DNA of 36,960 bases from Acidobacteriota bacterium. GTDB lineage: Bacteria; Acidobacteriota; Vicinamibacteria; Vicinamibacterales; 2-12-FULL-66-21. The notes beneath the pieces are model-generated. The model saw only the letters and a program-made list of their open reading frames with translations, had not been told where the DNA came from and did not search any database. Shown here piece by piece: positions 8,093 through 17,165 of this stretch. The DNA is taken from the NCBI GenBank assembly GCA_003223835.1, contig QHWR01000067.1, forward strand, positions 1-36,960, read 5' to 3'. The position numbers and the translations under genes are program-made. Position 1 is the stretch's first letter. Each line of letters opens with the position of its first letter.

Positions 8093-9067
8093 TTAACCCA
8101 GGTCGAACAGGCGGAGCTGCGGGCCGTAGATGATGATGGCGACCGCGACCCCCCACAACGCCACGCACATGAGGAGCGGGCGGTCGTTCAACAGCATGTC
8201 CGACGGACTGCCGCCTCCCTCTTTCTTGTGGACCAGATACAGATAACGAAAGATGCCGTAGAGCGGGAACACCAGCGTCAGCCCGAGGTAGTCCGTGTGG
8301 AACTTCTGGACCGTCTCGGGGCTCACCGTGTAGATCACGTACGAAATCAACGTCGATGCCGTGACGACGGCGATCATCTGATCGAGCAGGTACGGACTGT
8401 AGTGCTCCAGGATCGGGCGGTGGCCCGTGGCGCCGTCGGCCAGCAGGACGAGTTCGTGCCGGCGTTTGCTCAACGCCAGGAACAGCGCCAGAAGGATCGT
8501 GAGGATCAGCAGCCAGTGGCTCATCGCGACGTCAATCGCGACGGCGCCCGCCGCGGCGCGGAGCACGAACCCGATGGCAATCGTCAGCACATCGATGATC
8601 ACGATGTGTTTGAGCGGACCCGAGTAGAGCGCCAGCAGCGAGACGTACGCGAGCGATACGACGAAGAACGGGCGATTGATCGTCCACGCGAACCCCAGCG
8701 CCGCCGCCAGCAGCACGATCGCCGTCGCGATCGCGAGGTTGACGGGGACGGTGCCCGATGCGATCGGACGGTTTCGCTTCAGGGGATGAAGACGATCGGC
8801 CTCCCGGTCCGCCACGTCGTTGACGAGGTAGACGACGCCGGACAAGGCGCAGAAGACCGCGAAGGCAAGCACGCTCCGCCGGATCGACGACGGATCCAGC
8901 AGACGCTGGCCGAACAGCAGCCCGAAGAAGACGAACAGGTTCTTCGTCCACTGCGACGGCCGCACGGAGCGGACGAGTCCCAGCAGAAGTGACTGAGCGG
9001 GCACGCCGACCCGCTCGCGTCTCGCATCGGTCCGTTGAGCAGTCCTGGAAATGGTGTGTTGCGCCAT
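8093..9067 (-). CDS. UbiA-family prenyltransferase, decaprenyl-phosphate phosphoribosyltransferase (DPPR synthase)-like
   Basis: LVRSVRPSQWTKNLFVFFGLLFGQRL...CALSGVVYLVNDVADREADRLHPLKRNRPIASGTV; SxxYLxNDxxDxxxDxxHPxKxxRPIASG is the DPPR-synthase-type UbiA signature. Confidence 0.85.
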   Translation of the reverse strand: MAQHTISRTAQRTDARRERVGVPAQSLLLGLVRSVRPSQWTKNLFVFFGLLFGQRLLDPSSIRRSVLAFAVFCALSGVVYLVNDVADREADRLHPLKRNRPIASGTVPVNLAIATAIVLLAAALGFAWTINRPFFVVSLAYVSLLALYSGPLKHIVIIDVLTIAIGFVLRAAAGAVAIDVAMSHWLLILTILLALFLALSKRRHELVLLADGATGHRPILEHYSPYLLDQMIAVVTASTLISYVIYTVSPETVQKFHTDYLGLTLVFPLYGIFRYLYLVHKKEGGGSPSDMLLNDRPLLMCVALWGVAVAIIIYGPQLRLFDLG

Positions 9068-9101
9068 GCGCGCACGCCGCGCGGCGGGTGGTGCGTCGAA
9101 C

Positions 9102-9440
9102 CTAGCGGAAGCTCTTGAGCGCGTCGGCTTCCGAGTCGTAGGTTTCGAAGACGGTCAGCAGCTTCGTGATCGAGAGCAGATCCTGAATCCGCTTCGTCAG
9201 GTTCAGCAGCTTGAGCTTCCCCCCCTGACGACTGACCGTGGTGTAGGTCCGCACGATTTCGCCCAGCCCCGCGCTGTCGATATAAGGCACGCCCTCGAGG
9301 TTGAGCAGCAGCTGCTTCCGTTCCTGCTGGATGAGAGAATTGATCTTGTCCTTGAGCAGCTCGTCGCCTTCACCCAAGGTCATCTTGCCCTTCAGGTCGA
9401 GAATCGTCACTCCGTCCTTGACCCGTTCGTCGATCTGCAT
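9102..9440 (-). CDS. STAS-domain anti-sigma factor antagonist (SpoIIAA-like)
   Basis: MQIDERVKDGVTILDLKGKMTLGEGDELLKD...LLLNLEGVPYIDSAGLGEIVRTYTTV; conserved DSAGLGE phosphosite motif. Confidence 0.9.
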   Translation of the reverse strand: MQIDERVKDGVTILDLKGKMTLGEGDELLKDKINSLIQQERKQLLLNLEGVPYIDSAGLGEIVRTYTTVSRQGGKLKLLNLTKRIQDLLSITKLLTVFETYDSEADALKSFR

Positions 9441-9638
9441 TGCCGCTCCTCCAGCCGTACCTGTTCGCCTGAAAAAGACCGGCCAGCGTACTACGGAATT
9501 GCAATTAGTGTCAATTTCTACAAGGGTTTCCGGGAATTTCCGACGCGCCTTCCGATCGGCGGCGACGGCGATCGGACAGGGGGCCGCGAGCCGCAGGAAG
9601 GTCGGTTTCGGGGGACTCGGAGCGGGCCCGCGTCGCGC

Positions 9639-9839
9639 CTATTGCTCCTCGTCGCCGTACGGCGAGGGCTGCGGCCCGGGGATGATGCCGGCGATGTCCG
9701 GATCTTCGCCCGTCGCGGCCTGGGGGTTCGACGCGCGGCGGATTTTGGCTTCCTCGCGTCGCGCCGCCTTCTGGTTCCGCTTTTCGATCTGCGCGCGCTC
9801 GCGCGCGCGTTTGTTTTGCGTGGGTCGGGATCGGTTCAC
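9639..9839 (-). CDS. Small highly charged hypothetical protein (67 codons including stop)
   Basis: GTG start at 9839: MNRSRPTQNKRARERAQIEKRNQKAARREEAKIRRASNPQAATGEDPDIAGIIPGPQPSPYGDEEQ; basic helix followed by GEDPDIAGIIPGPQP tail. Confidence 0.6.
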   Translation of the reverse strand: MNRSRPTQNKRARERAQIEKRNQKAARREEAKIRRASNPQAATGEDPDIAGIIPGPQPSPYGDEEQ

Positions 9840-9999
9840 AAGCAGTTCCCCTTTGTGTGTGTTGCCCGCGCCGCGCTCGCGCGCTTCCGTGGGGGCAGGG
9901 AGGCCTCTGCATTGTGGCACGACGCCGCGTGGTCTGTCGAGCAGCGGAACTCACCACGGAGAGCGCAGAGATCACGGAGAGAATCCGATCCCCGAGGTC

Positions 10000-12900
10000 T
10001 CAGGATGTCGCGGTGCGATGGCTGACGCCGCCGACGCGTTCCCGGATCGTCTCGATGACCACGTAGAGCACCGGGATGAACACGATATTCAGGAACGTCG
10101 ACACGACCATCCCGCCCGCGACCGCGGTGCCCACGGAATGCCGCGCTTCCTGCCCGGCGCCGGTCGCGAAGACCAGCGGCAGCACGCCGAGGATGAAGGC
10201 CAGGGACGTCATCAGGATCGGCCGCAGCCGGATCCGTCCCGCTTCGATGGCGGCGTCGACGATCGACAGGCCGCGTCCGCGGAGCTGCTCGGCGAACTCG
10301 ACGATCAGGATCGCGTTCTTCGCCGCCAGGCCGATCAGCATCACGAGGCCGACCTGGCAGTACACGTCGTTGGCCAACCCGCGAATCCACTGCCCCGACA
10401 GCGCGCCGAGGACCGCCAGCGGCACGCCGAGCAGGACGATGAATGGCAGCACCAGGCTTTCGTACTGCGCGGCGAGCGTGAGGTAAACGAGCAGCAGCGC
10501 CAGCCCGAAGATCGCGATCGACTGGCTGCCGGCCTTCGTTTCCTCGAGCGAGATGCCGGACCACGCGTAGGTCATGCCGGCCGGCAGCGTGCGCGTGGCC
10601 AGCGTTTCCATTTCGCGCAGCGCGTCCCCCGAGCTGATGCCCGGGGCCGCGGAGCCGTTCAGCGTGGCGGAGCGAAACAGGTTGAAGTGCCCGATCACCT
10701 GCGGCGCGGTCGTCTCCTTCACGTCGATGACGCTTTCGAGCGGCACCATCTGTCCGGAGCGCGTCCGCGCGTACATCTGATCCAGCGACTTCGGGTCGGA
10801 GCGATACGCCTTGTCGGCTTGAACGTAGACGCGATAGGCGCGGTTGTTGAACTGGAAGTCGTTCACGTACGCCGATCCGAGGAACGTCTGCATCGCGCTG
10901 GTGACCTCGCTCAGCGGCAACCCGACCGCGAGCGCCTTCTGGCGATCGATCGTCACCTGGAGCTGAGGGTCGTTCGCGGTGAACGCGGTGAACACGCCAC
11001 GCAGCTTCGGATCGCGGTTCGCGGCGCCCATGATCGCGTACGCGGCGCCCGCCAGCGCGTTGATGTCGGCACCGGTCTGATCCAGTACCTGGAACTCGAA
11101 CCCGCCGAAGCGGCTCAGACCCGGGATCGACGGCGGCGAGAACGGCACGACGATCGCGCCCGGGATGCTCAGGAGGCGTCCGGTGACGCGTCCGAGCATC
11201 GCCTGCGCCGAGTGATCGGCGCCCCGGCGCTGATCGAACGGCTTGAGCCTCGTGAAAATGATCCCCTGGTTCGACGCGGCGCCGCTGAAGCTGAACCCCA
11301 TGACGGAGAACACCGCGAGCGTATCCGGATCTTTCAGCAGGATCTGCTCGGCCTGGCGCCCGATGCCGCCGGTGTACTGCAGCGACGCGCCGGCGGGCGC
11401 GATCACCTGCGACAGAATGTACCCCTGGTCTTCCTCGGGGACGAACGCCTGCGGGACGCGCCGGTAGACCCACACGGTCGCAGCGATCATCACGAAGAAG
11501 AGCAGCACGACCGCCGCGCGCCAGGACATCCCGCGCCGGATGAACCGCACGTACGTGTTGGTGCCGCCCGTGATCGCCCGCTCGACGCCGCTGAAGAAGC
11601 GTCCCTTGTGGTGGCTCTGGCGCTCGAGAAGCAGCGCCGACAACGCCGGCGTCAGCGTGACGGCGTTGAACGCCGACAGCGCGACGGCGAACGCCATCGT
11701 CGTCGAGAACTGCGCGTAGAGACGTCCGGTCGTGCCGGGGAAGAACGCCACCGGCACGAACACGGCGATCAGGACGAGGGCGGTGGCGATGACGGCGCCG
11801 AGCACCTCGCGCATCGCGTCGGTCGCCGCTTTCGCGGCCGGCACCCGGAATTCCTGGATGTGGCGCTCGATGTTCTCGATGACGACGATCGCGTCGTCGA
11901 CCACGATGCCCGTGGCGAGGATGATCCCGAAGAGCGTGAGCGTGTTGATCGAATAGCCCAGCAGCTTGATGAACGCGAAGGCGCCCACGAGCGATACCGG
12001 GATCGTAATCGTCGGGATGATGGTGCTGCGCCACGTCTGCAGGAAGATGAAGATGACGAGCACGACGAGGGCAATCGCCTGCGCGAGCGTTTTCAGCACC
12101 TCGCGAATGGAGTCGTGGACCACCTCGGTCGTGTTCAGCGCGATCTGGTACTTGAGGCCCGGCGGGAATCGTTCCTCGAGCCGCGTCAGCTCCGCTTCGA
12201 TCGCACTCGCCACGTCGAGCGCGTTGGCGGTCGGAAGCTGGATCACGCCGAACCCGACGGCCGGCACGCCCTGAAATCGAAGGTCCGCGGAGTACGTCTC
12301 CGCGCCGAGCTCGGTATAACCGACGTCCTTGACGCGCACGAGCGATCCGTCGGCGCCGGATTTCAGAATGATGTTGTCGAAGTCCGTCGCTTCCTGCAGA
12401 CGTCCCTGCACGCGGACGCTGATCTGGTACATCTGCCCCTGCGGCGCCGGCTCCTGGCCGAGCGCGCCGGCGGCGACCTGCGCGTTCTGCTGGCTCAGCG
12501 CGCCGACGACGTCGCCGGCCGTGAGCTGGCGTGCCGCGAGACGCCCCGGATCGAGCCACAACCGCATCGAGTACTTGCGCTCGCCGAAGATCAGGACGTC
12601 GCTGACGCCCGGAATCCGCTTGAGCGCGTCCTTCACGTAGACGTCGATGTAGTTGCTGAGGAACAGCGAGTCGTACTCGCCGTGCTCCGCGTAGACGCCG
12701 ACGGCCATCACGAACCCCGTCGCCTGCTTGTTGACGGTGACGCCGAGCTGACGGACCTCCGTCGGCAGCCGTCCGAGCGCCTGGGCGACGCGGTTCTGCA
12801 CGTCGACTTGCGCGAGGTCCTGATCGCGCGTGACGTCGAACGTCACGTTGATCGTCGAGATGCCGCTGTTCGTGCTCGAGGAGGTCATGTAGAGCATGCC

Positions 12901-13122
12901 CTCCACGCCGTTGATCGCCTGCTCGAGCGGCGTCGTGACCGCGGTCTCCACTTCCTGCGCGTTCGCGCCGGTGTAGATCGAGAGCACCGTGATGTTCGGC
13001 GGCGCGAGCGGCGGGTACTGCGCCACCGGCATCGTAGGAATCGCGATCAGTCCCGCGAGGATGATGACGAGCGAGCAGACCGACGCGAGGATGGGACGGC
13101 GGATGAACGTGTCAACGAACAT
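10000..13122 (-). CDS. RND (HAE1-type) multidrug efflux permease
   Basis: MFVDTFIRRPILASVCSLVIILAGLIAIPTMPVAQYPPLAPPNITVLSIYTGANAQEVETAVTTPLEQAINGVEGMLYMTSSS...; AcrB/MexF-like over 1040 aa. Confidence 0.95.
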   Translation of the reverse strand: MFVDTFIRRPILASVCSLVIILAGLIAIPTMPVAQYPPLAPPNITVLSIYTGANAQEVETAVTTPLEQAINGVEGMLYMTSSSTNSGISTINVTFDVTRDQDLAQVDVQNRVAQALGRLPTEVRQLGVTVNKQATGFVMAVGVYAEHGEYDSLFLSNYIDVYVKDALKRIPGVSDVLIFGERKYSMRLWLDPGRLAARQLTAGDVVGALSQQNAQVAAGALGQEPAPQGQMYQISVRVQGRLQEATDFDNIILKSGADGSLVRVKDVGYTELGAETYSADLRFQGVPAVGFGVIQLPTANALDVASAIEAELTRLEERFPPGLKYQIALNTTEVVHDSIREVLKTLAQAIALVVLVIFIFLQTWRSTIIPTITIPVSLVGAFAFIKLLGYSINTLTLFGIILATGIVVDDAIVVIENIERHIQEFRVPAAKAATDAMREVLGAVIATALVLIAVFVPVAFFPGTTGRLYAQFSTTMAFAVALSAFNAVTLTPALSALLLERQSHHKGRFFSGVERAITGGTNTYVRFIRRGMSWRAAVVLLFFVMIAATVWVYRRVPQAFVPEEDQGYILSQVIAPAGASLQYTGGIGRQAEQILLKDPDTLAVFSVMGFSFSGAASNQGIIFTRLKPFDQRRGADHSAQAMLGRVTGRLLSIPGAIVVPFSPPSIPGLSRFGGFEFQVLDQTGADINALAGAAYAIMGAANRDPKLRGVFTAFTANDPQLQVTIDRQKALAVGLPLSEVTSAMQTFLGSAYVNDFQFNNRAYRVYVQADKAYRSDPKSLDQMYARTRSGQMVPLESVIDVKETTAPQVIGHFNLFRSATLNGSAAPGISSGDALREMETLATRTLPAGMTYAWSGISLEETKAGSQSIAIFGLALLLVYLTLAAQYESLVLPFIVLLGVPLAVLGALSGQWIRGLANDVYCQVGLVMLIGLAAKNAILIVEFAEQLRGRGLSIVDAAIEAGRIRLRPILMTSLAFILGVLPLVFATGAGQEARHSVGTAVAGGMVVSTFLNIVFIPVLYVVIETIRERVGGVSHRTATS

Positions 13123-13149
13123 AAATGGCCTGCGGACCCGAGGTCCCGC

Positions 13150-14262
13150 CTACTCCAGGCGGACGGGCGCGCCGTCCGCGAGCTTCTGGACGCCCGACAC
13201 GATGACCCGGTCGCCGGGCTTGAGTCCTCCCTGGACGACGTAGTCGTTGCCGAGGACGGCGCCGACCTGGACGGGACGCTGGCGCGCGACGGGTCCCTGG
13301 CCGCCCGGCTCCGCGACGAAGCAGAAATACTGGCCGCTGACGCGCGTGACGGCGACAATCGGAATCGTCAATCCCGGGACGGTTCGCCACACGACCCTCG
13401 CACGGACGAACTGCTGGACCTTCACCGACGGCGGCGTGTCACGAAGAGCCGCCTTTGCGAGCACCGTCTGCGTCGCCGGATCCACGCGTGGCGCGACGAA
13501 CGTGATCTGGTTGGTCGCGACCACCTTGCCCTCGTCGTCGAGAATCTGGACGGGCAGCCCCGCTTTCAGCTGCGGCGCGCGTTCGAGCGGTACCTGGATG
13601 TAGGCCTCGAGCCCGCGCTTGTCGTCGATCGTCGTAATGATCGTCGAGGTCGTCACGCGATCTCCCTGGCGGACCGGGATGTCGCCGACGACGCCGGCCT
13701 GTGGGGCGGTCACGCGATAGTACCGAAGCTCGACCTGACCTTCGCGCACTTGGGCGTTGAGCGACGCGAGGCTCGCCTGAGCGGTCTCGAGCTGATGCTG
13801 CGCCTCATCGTACTCGTTGCGGCTAATCGCGCCCGCGTCGAGGAGCGCCTTGAGCCGCTGGACCTGTCCGCGCCAGTACGTCACGTCCGCTTCGCGCGCC
13901 GCGCGGTTCGACTCGGTGCTCCGCACGTTCGCCGCCTGTTTCTCGGGGTCGATTTGCATGAGCGGCGTGCCCACGCGCACGAGGTCGCCCGACTTGACGA
14001 GGATGCGGTTGACGACCCCCTCCACCTGCGGTTGGACGGTCGTCGAGTGCAGCGAGCGGACCGTCGCGATGAAGTCGGATGTGTCCGCGATCGGCCGCAG
14101 CTCGAGCGTGAGCACCTTGACGCCGGCCGCGGGCGCGCCTCCCTGGCGTCCGGCGCCCTGTCCTTGAGATGCCGCGCCGCCGCTCCCCCCGCACGCCGCG
14201 GCTGCCGCGAGCGCGACGGCGAGGGGCAGCCACGCATAACGAGCACGAATGTGGTCCAACAT
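13150..14262 (-). CDS. RND efflux periplasmic adaptor (membrane fusion protein), lipoprotein
   Basis: MLDHIRARYAWLPLAVALAAAAACGGSGG (lipobox-like); GVVNRILVKSGDLVRVGTPLMQIDPEKQAANVRSTES...YYRVTAPQAGVVGDIPVRQGDRV. Confidence 0.92.
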   Translation of the reverse strand: MLDHIRARYAWLPLAVALAAAAACGGSGGAASQGQGAGRQGGAPAAGVKVLTLELRPIADTSDFIATVRSLHSTTVQPQVEGVVNRILVKSGDLVRVGTPLMQIDPEKQAANVRSTESNRAAREADVTYWRGQVQRLKALLDAGAISRNEYDEAQHQLETAQASLASLNAQVREGQVELRYYRVTAPQAGVVGDIPVRQGDRVTTSTIITTIDDKRGLEAYIQVPLERAPQLKAGLPVQILDDEGKVVATNQITFVAPRVDPATQTVLAKAALRDTPPSVKVQQFVRARVVWRTVPGLTIPIVAVTRVSGQYFCFVAEPGGQGPVARQRPVQVGAVLGNDYVVQGGLKPGDRVIVSGVQKLADGAPVRLE

Positions 14263-14330
14263 GTTGTCGGGATGTCTCCGGGTGTGAGACGCCGCCCCGC
14301 GGCGCCGGGTTCCGTGCCACATGTGCACGC

Positions 14331-14415
14331 CACAGATGAACACAGATGCACACAGATTATCTGTGTCCATCTGTGTATATCTGTGGCTCCAAAAGTATAT
14401 CTGTGGCTCTAAAAG
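14331..14415. repeat. Degenerate (CACAGATGAA)n-type inverted arms plus 20-bp tandem duplication
   Basis: Left 14331-14357 versus right 14359-14385 pair over 27 bp with 3 mismatches; TATATCTGTGGCTCCAAAAG (14376-14395) repeats as TATATCTGTGGCTCTAAAAG (14396-14415). Confidence 0.88.
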
Positions 14416-14440
14416 AAAGGGCCACGCGCCGGCGTGGCCC
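14411..14440 (-). terminator. Rho-independent terminator for the Zn-ribbon gene
   Basis: On minus strand GGGCCACGC-CGGC-GCGTGGCCC followed by TTTCTTTT; 9-bp perfect stem, 4-nt loop. Confidence 0.82.
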
Positions 14441-14467
14441 TGTTGACCTCAGGCCGAGCCGTCGACT

Positions 14468-14779
14468 CTACACGCCGCCGGCTCCCGCGAATTTGCGCTG
14501 CTGAAAGCACTCGCGGCAGAAGACCGGACGTCCTTGCGTGGGCCGGAACGGGACCGTGGTTTCCTTGCCGCACGCCGAGCAATTGGTCGTGGTTTCGACG
14601 CGTTCGCGGCCGACCGCCGCGCCCGACGCCGGGCGCGCTGCGCGCTTCGCCTTGCAGCTCTTGCAGCGCTTGGGTTCGTTCTTGAAGTTCTTGTCCGCGA
14701 AGAAGAGTTGTTCACCCGCGGTCCAGACGAACGGGGCCCCACAATCCACGCAGGTCAGGGTCTTGTCCTGGAACTCCAT
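14468..14779 (-). CDS. Zinc-ribbon protein with two CxxC pairs (zf-trcl-like plus CxxCxKE repeat)
   Basis: MEFQDKTLTCVDCGAPFVWTAGEQLFFADKNFKNEPKRCKSCKAKRAA...TTTNCSACGKETTVPFRPTQGRPVFCRECFQQRK. Confidence 0.87.
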   Translation of the reverse strand: MEFQDKTLTCVDCGAPFVWTAGEQLFFADKNFKNEPKRCKSCKAKRAARPASGAAVGRERVETTTNCSACGKETTVPFRPTQGRPVFCRECFQQRKFAGAGGV

Positions 14780-14887
14780 CGGTCTACCTTTCTCGCCCTC
14801 TGATAGGAAACGACGACAGCCACCGTCTCCTCGAACGGCGGCGGGACCCGGCCCCTGCGGCCGGGCCCGCACACACTCGTGCTGCGG

Positions 14888-15085
14888 CTAGTCCGATTCG
14901 CGGCGCTGCTTCTTACGCGTGCGTTTGCGCGCCAGCGCCTGCTTGGCGCGGCGCCGATCGCCCGGCTTCAAATAGAAGGAGTGCTTCTTGATATCCTTGA
15001 TGATATCTTCCTGCTGCACCTTCCGCTTGAATCGGCGAAGCGCGCTTTCGATCGACTCGCCGTCCTGAACTTTCACTTCAGCCAA
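14888..15085 (-). CDS. rpsU: 30S ribosomal protein S21
   Basis: MAEVKVQDGESIESALRRFKRKVQQEDIIKDIKKHSFYLKPGDRRRAKQALARKRTRKKQRRESD. Confidence 0.95.
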   Translation of the reverse strand: MAEVKVQDGESIESALRRFKRKVQQEDIIKDIKKHSFYLKPGDRRRAKQALARKRTRKKQRRESD

Positions 15086-15292
15086 GCTTGATCACACCCC
15101 CTTAACAGCCGTCGCTCATTGTCGCGTGGATGCGATCAGCACTGCGAGGGCCCGTAGAGTCCGACAGAATATGCTAGGCTATCACAGGTAAACGCGGATT
15201 CTAGGCGCAAACGGCGGTGTCCGTCAACGGCTGAGCCCGCGCCGGCTCGGTTCCCGTAACCTCCACATCAACAAGCGCTTGCGGCAGCACTC

Positions 15293-16594
15293 ATGAGGGT
15301 CCTCGTTGTCGGCGGCGGAGGCCGCGAGCACGCGCTCGCCTGGAAGCTCGCCGGCGAACGGAACACCGACGTCGTGTGCGCGCCGGGCAACGCCGGCATC
15401 GCGCGCAGCGTGCGTACGGGGGCGGTGGACGTCGCCGATCCGTCCGCGGTCGTCGCGCTCGCGCGCCGCGAGCGGATCGATCTCACCGTCGTCGGCCCGG
15501 AGCTGCCGCTCGATCGCGGCGTCGTCGATTGTTTTCGCGGCGAGGGCCTGCGGATCTTCGGGCCGTCGCGCGGCGCGGCGCAGCTCGAGTGCAGCAAGGT
15601 GTTCGCGAAGCGGTTCATGGCGCGCCACGGGGTCCCGACCGCGCGCTATCGTGCCTGCGCGCGTGCCGACGAAGCGCACGGCGTCGTCGCGTCCGGCGAA
15701 TTCGGCTTTCCGGTCGTCGTCAAGGCCGACGGTCTCGCGGCGGGCAAAGGCGTCGTCGTCGCGGCGGATCGCGCGGAGGCGGACGCGGCGATCCGCGCGT
15801 CGATGGAGGAGCGCTGTTTCGGCGACGCCGGCGCGCGCGTCGTGATCGAAGAGTGCCTCGTCGGTCCGGAGGCGTCGTTCTTCGCGTTGTGCGACGGGCG
15901 CGCGGCGATCCCGCTGACGTCCGCGCAGGATCATAAACGCATTTTCGACGGCGACCGTGGGCCGAACACCGGCGGAATGGGCGCGTTCGCGCCGAGCCCG
16001 CTGGTCGATGCGGCCATGCAGGCCCGCGTCATGCGCGAGATCGTCGAGCCGGTCCTTCGCGGCATGCGCGCGGACGGTCACGAGTATCGAGGCTTTCTGT
16101 ACGCGGGCCTGATGCTGACGTGCAACGGCCCGAAGGTGATCGAATTCAACGTGCGGTTCGGCGATCCCGAAGCGCAAGTGGTGCTCCCGCTCATCGACGG
16201 CGAGCTGGGACCGGTGCTCGCCGCCGCCGCCGATGGCGACGCGTCGGGCACAACGGTCGCGTTCAAGAACGACGTGCGCGTCGGGGTCGTCCTGGCGTCC
16301 GCCGGATATCCGGGCGCCGTGAAGACAGGACTCCCCATCGAGGGTCTCGAAGCGGCGGAGCGCATCGCCGGCACGATCGTCTTTCATTCCGGCACGTCGA
16401 TGAAGGAAGATCGCGTCGTGACCGCCGGCGGCCGCGTGCTGACCGTCGTCGCCGGCGGGGCGAGCTATGGCGAAGCGATCGATCGTGCGTACCGCGCGGT
16501 CGGGAAAATCCGCTTCGACGGGATGCAGTATCGTCGCGACATCGGCGCCACGGTGGTAAACCAAAATGCACAAGGAGCCTCAGGGTCGCCCTGA
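15293..16594 (+). CDS. purD: Phosphoribosylamine--glycine ligase
   Basis: MRVLVVGGGGREHALAWKLA...VVKADGLAAGKGVVVA...HKRIFDGDRGPNTGGMGAFAPSP...FNVRFGDPEAQVVLP. Confidence 0.97.
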   Translation: MRVLVVGGGGREHALAWKLAGERNTDVVCAPGNAGIARSVRTGAVDVADPSAVVALARRERIDLTVVGPELPLDRGVVDCFRGEGLRIFGPSRGAAQLECSKVFAKRFMARHGVPTARYRACARADEAHGVVASGEFGFPVVVKADGLAAGKGVVVAADRAEADAAIRASMEERCFGDAGARVVIEECLVGPEASFFALCDGRAAIPLTSAQDHKRIFDGDRGPNTGGMGAFAPSPLVDAAMQARVMREIVEPVLRGMRADGHEYRGFLYAGLMLTCNGPKVIEFNVRFGDPEAQVVLPLIDGELGPVLAAAADGDASGTTVAFKNDVRVGVVLASAGYPGAVKTGLPIEGLEAAERIAGTIVFHSGTSMKEDRVVTAGGRVLTVVAGGASYGEAIDRAYRAVGKIRFDGMQYRRDIGATVVNQNAQGASGSP

Positions 16595-16658
16595 GCAGCG
16601 TCGACGGGCGAGAGCGAGCGGGGCTGGGGTCCCGCCAGCGCTGAATGAAGACGACCGA

Positions 16659-17165
16659 ATGTCCAATACTTCCGTTCTCATCCTGATGGGGAGCGATTCC
16701 GACGCGCCGGTGATGCAGGGCGCGGTGGACGTGCTGAAGGAGTTCGGGATCGCGTGCGAGATGACGGTGGCGTCGGCGCACCGATCGCCGGAGCGCGTCC
16801 TGCGGCTCGTCCGCGAGGCGCCCGGGCGCGGCGTCAAAGTGTTCATCGTCGGCGCCGGCGCCGCCGCGCATCTCGCGGGGGTCGTCGCGGCGCATTCGAC
16901 GCTGCCCGTCATCGGCGTGCCGATCGACTCGTCCGCGCTGAAAGGCCTCGACGCGCTCTTGTCGACCGTGCAGATGCCTCCCGGCGTGCCCGTCGCGACG
17001 GTCTCGATTGGCAAGCCGGGCGCGACCAACGCCGGCGTGCTCGCCGCGCAGATTCTCGGCGTCGCCGACGCGGCCGTCGCGAGAAAGCTCGACGAGTACA
17101 AGAAGCAACTGGCGGAGAAGGTCGAGGCGGCCGCCGTCAGGCTCGGGGATGCGGCGGGCCACTGA
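16659..17165 (+). CDS. purE: N5-carboxyaminoimidazole ribonucleotide mutase
   Basis: MSNTSVLILMGSDSDAPVMQGAVDVLKEFGIACEMTVASAHRSPERV...GAGAAAHLAGVVAAHSTLPVIGVP. Confidence 0.97.
   Translation: MSNTSVLILMGSDSDAPVMQGAVDVLKEFGIACEMTVASAHRSPERVLRLVREAPGRGVKVFIVGAGAAAHLAGVVAAHSTLPVIGVPIDSSALKGLDALLSTVQMPPGVPVATVSIGKPGATNAGVLAAQILGVADAAVARKLDEYKKQLAEKVEAAAVRLGDAAGH

Noticed and set aside
9490-9540. Sigma-54-like promoter upstream of the STAS gene (TGACACTAATTGCAA)
   Set aside because: Spacing between the GA/GG-like and TTGC elements is too short for a sigma-54 promoter.
9836-12559. 907-aa minus-strand ORF
   Set aside because: Out-of-frame shadow of the RND permease; Arg-rich low-complexity translation.
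9301-14412. 1703-aa plus-strand ORF, the longest in the track
   Set aside because: Antisense to clear RND permease, adaptor and STAS genes; Arg/His/Asp-rich translation with no domain; its end merely reads through the CACAGATG repeat. A high-GC antisense artefact.
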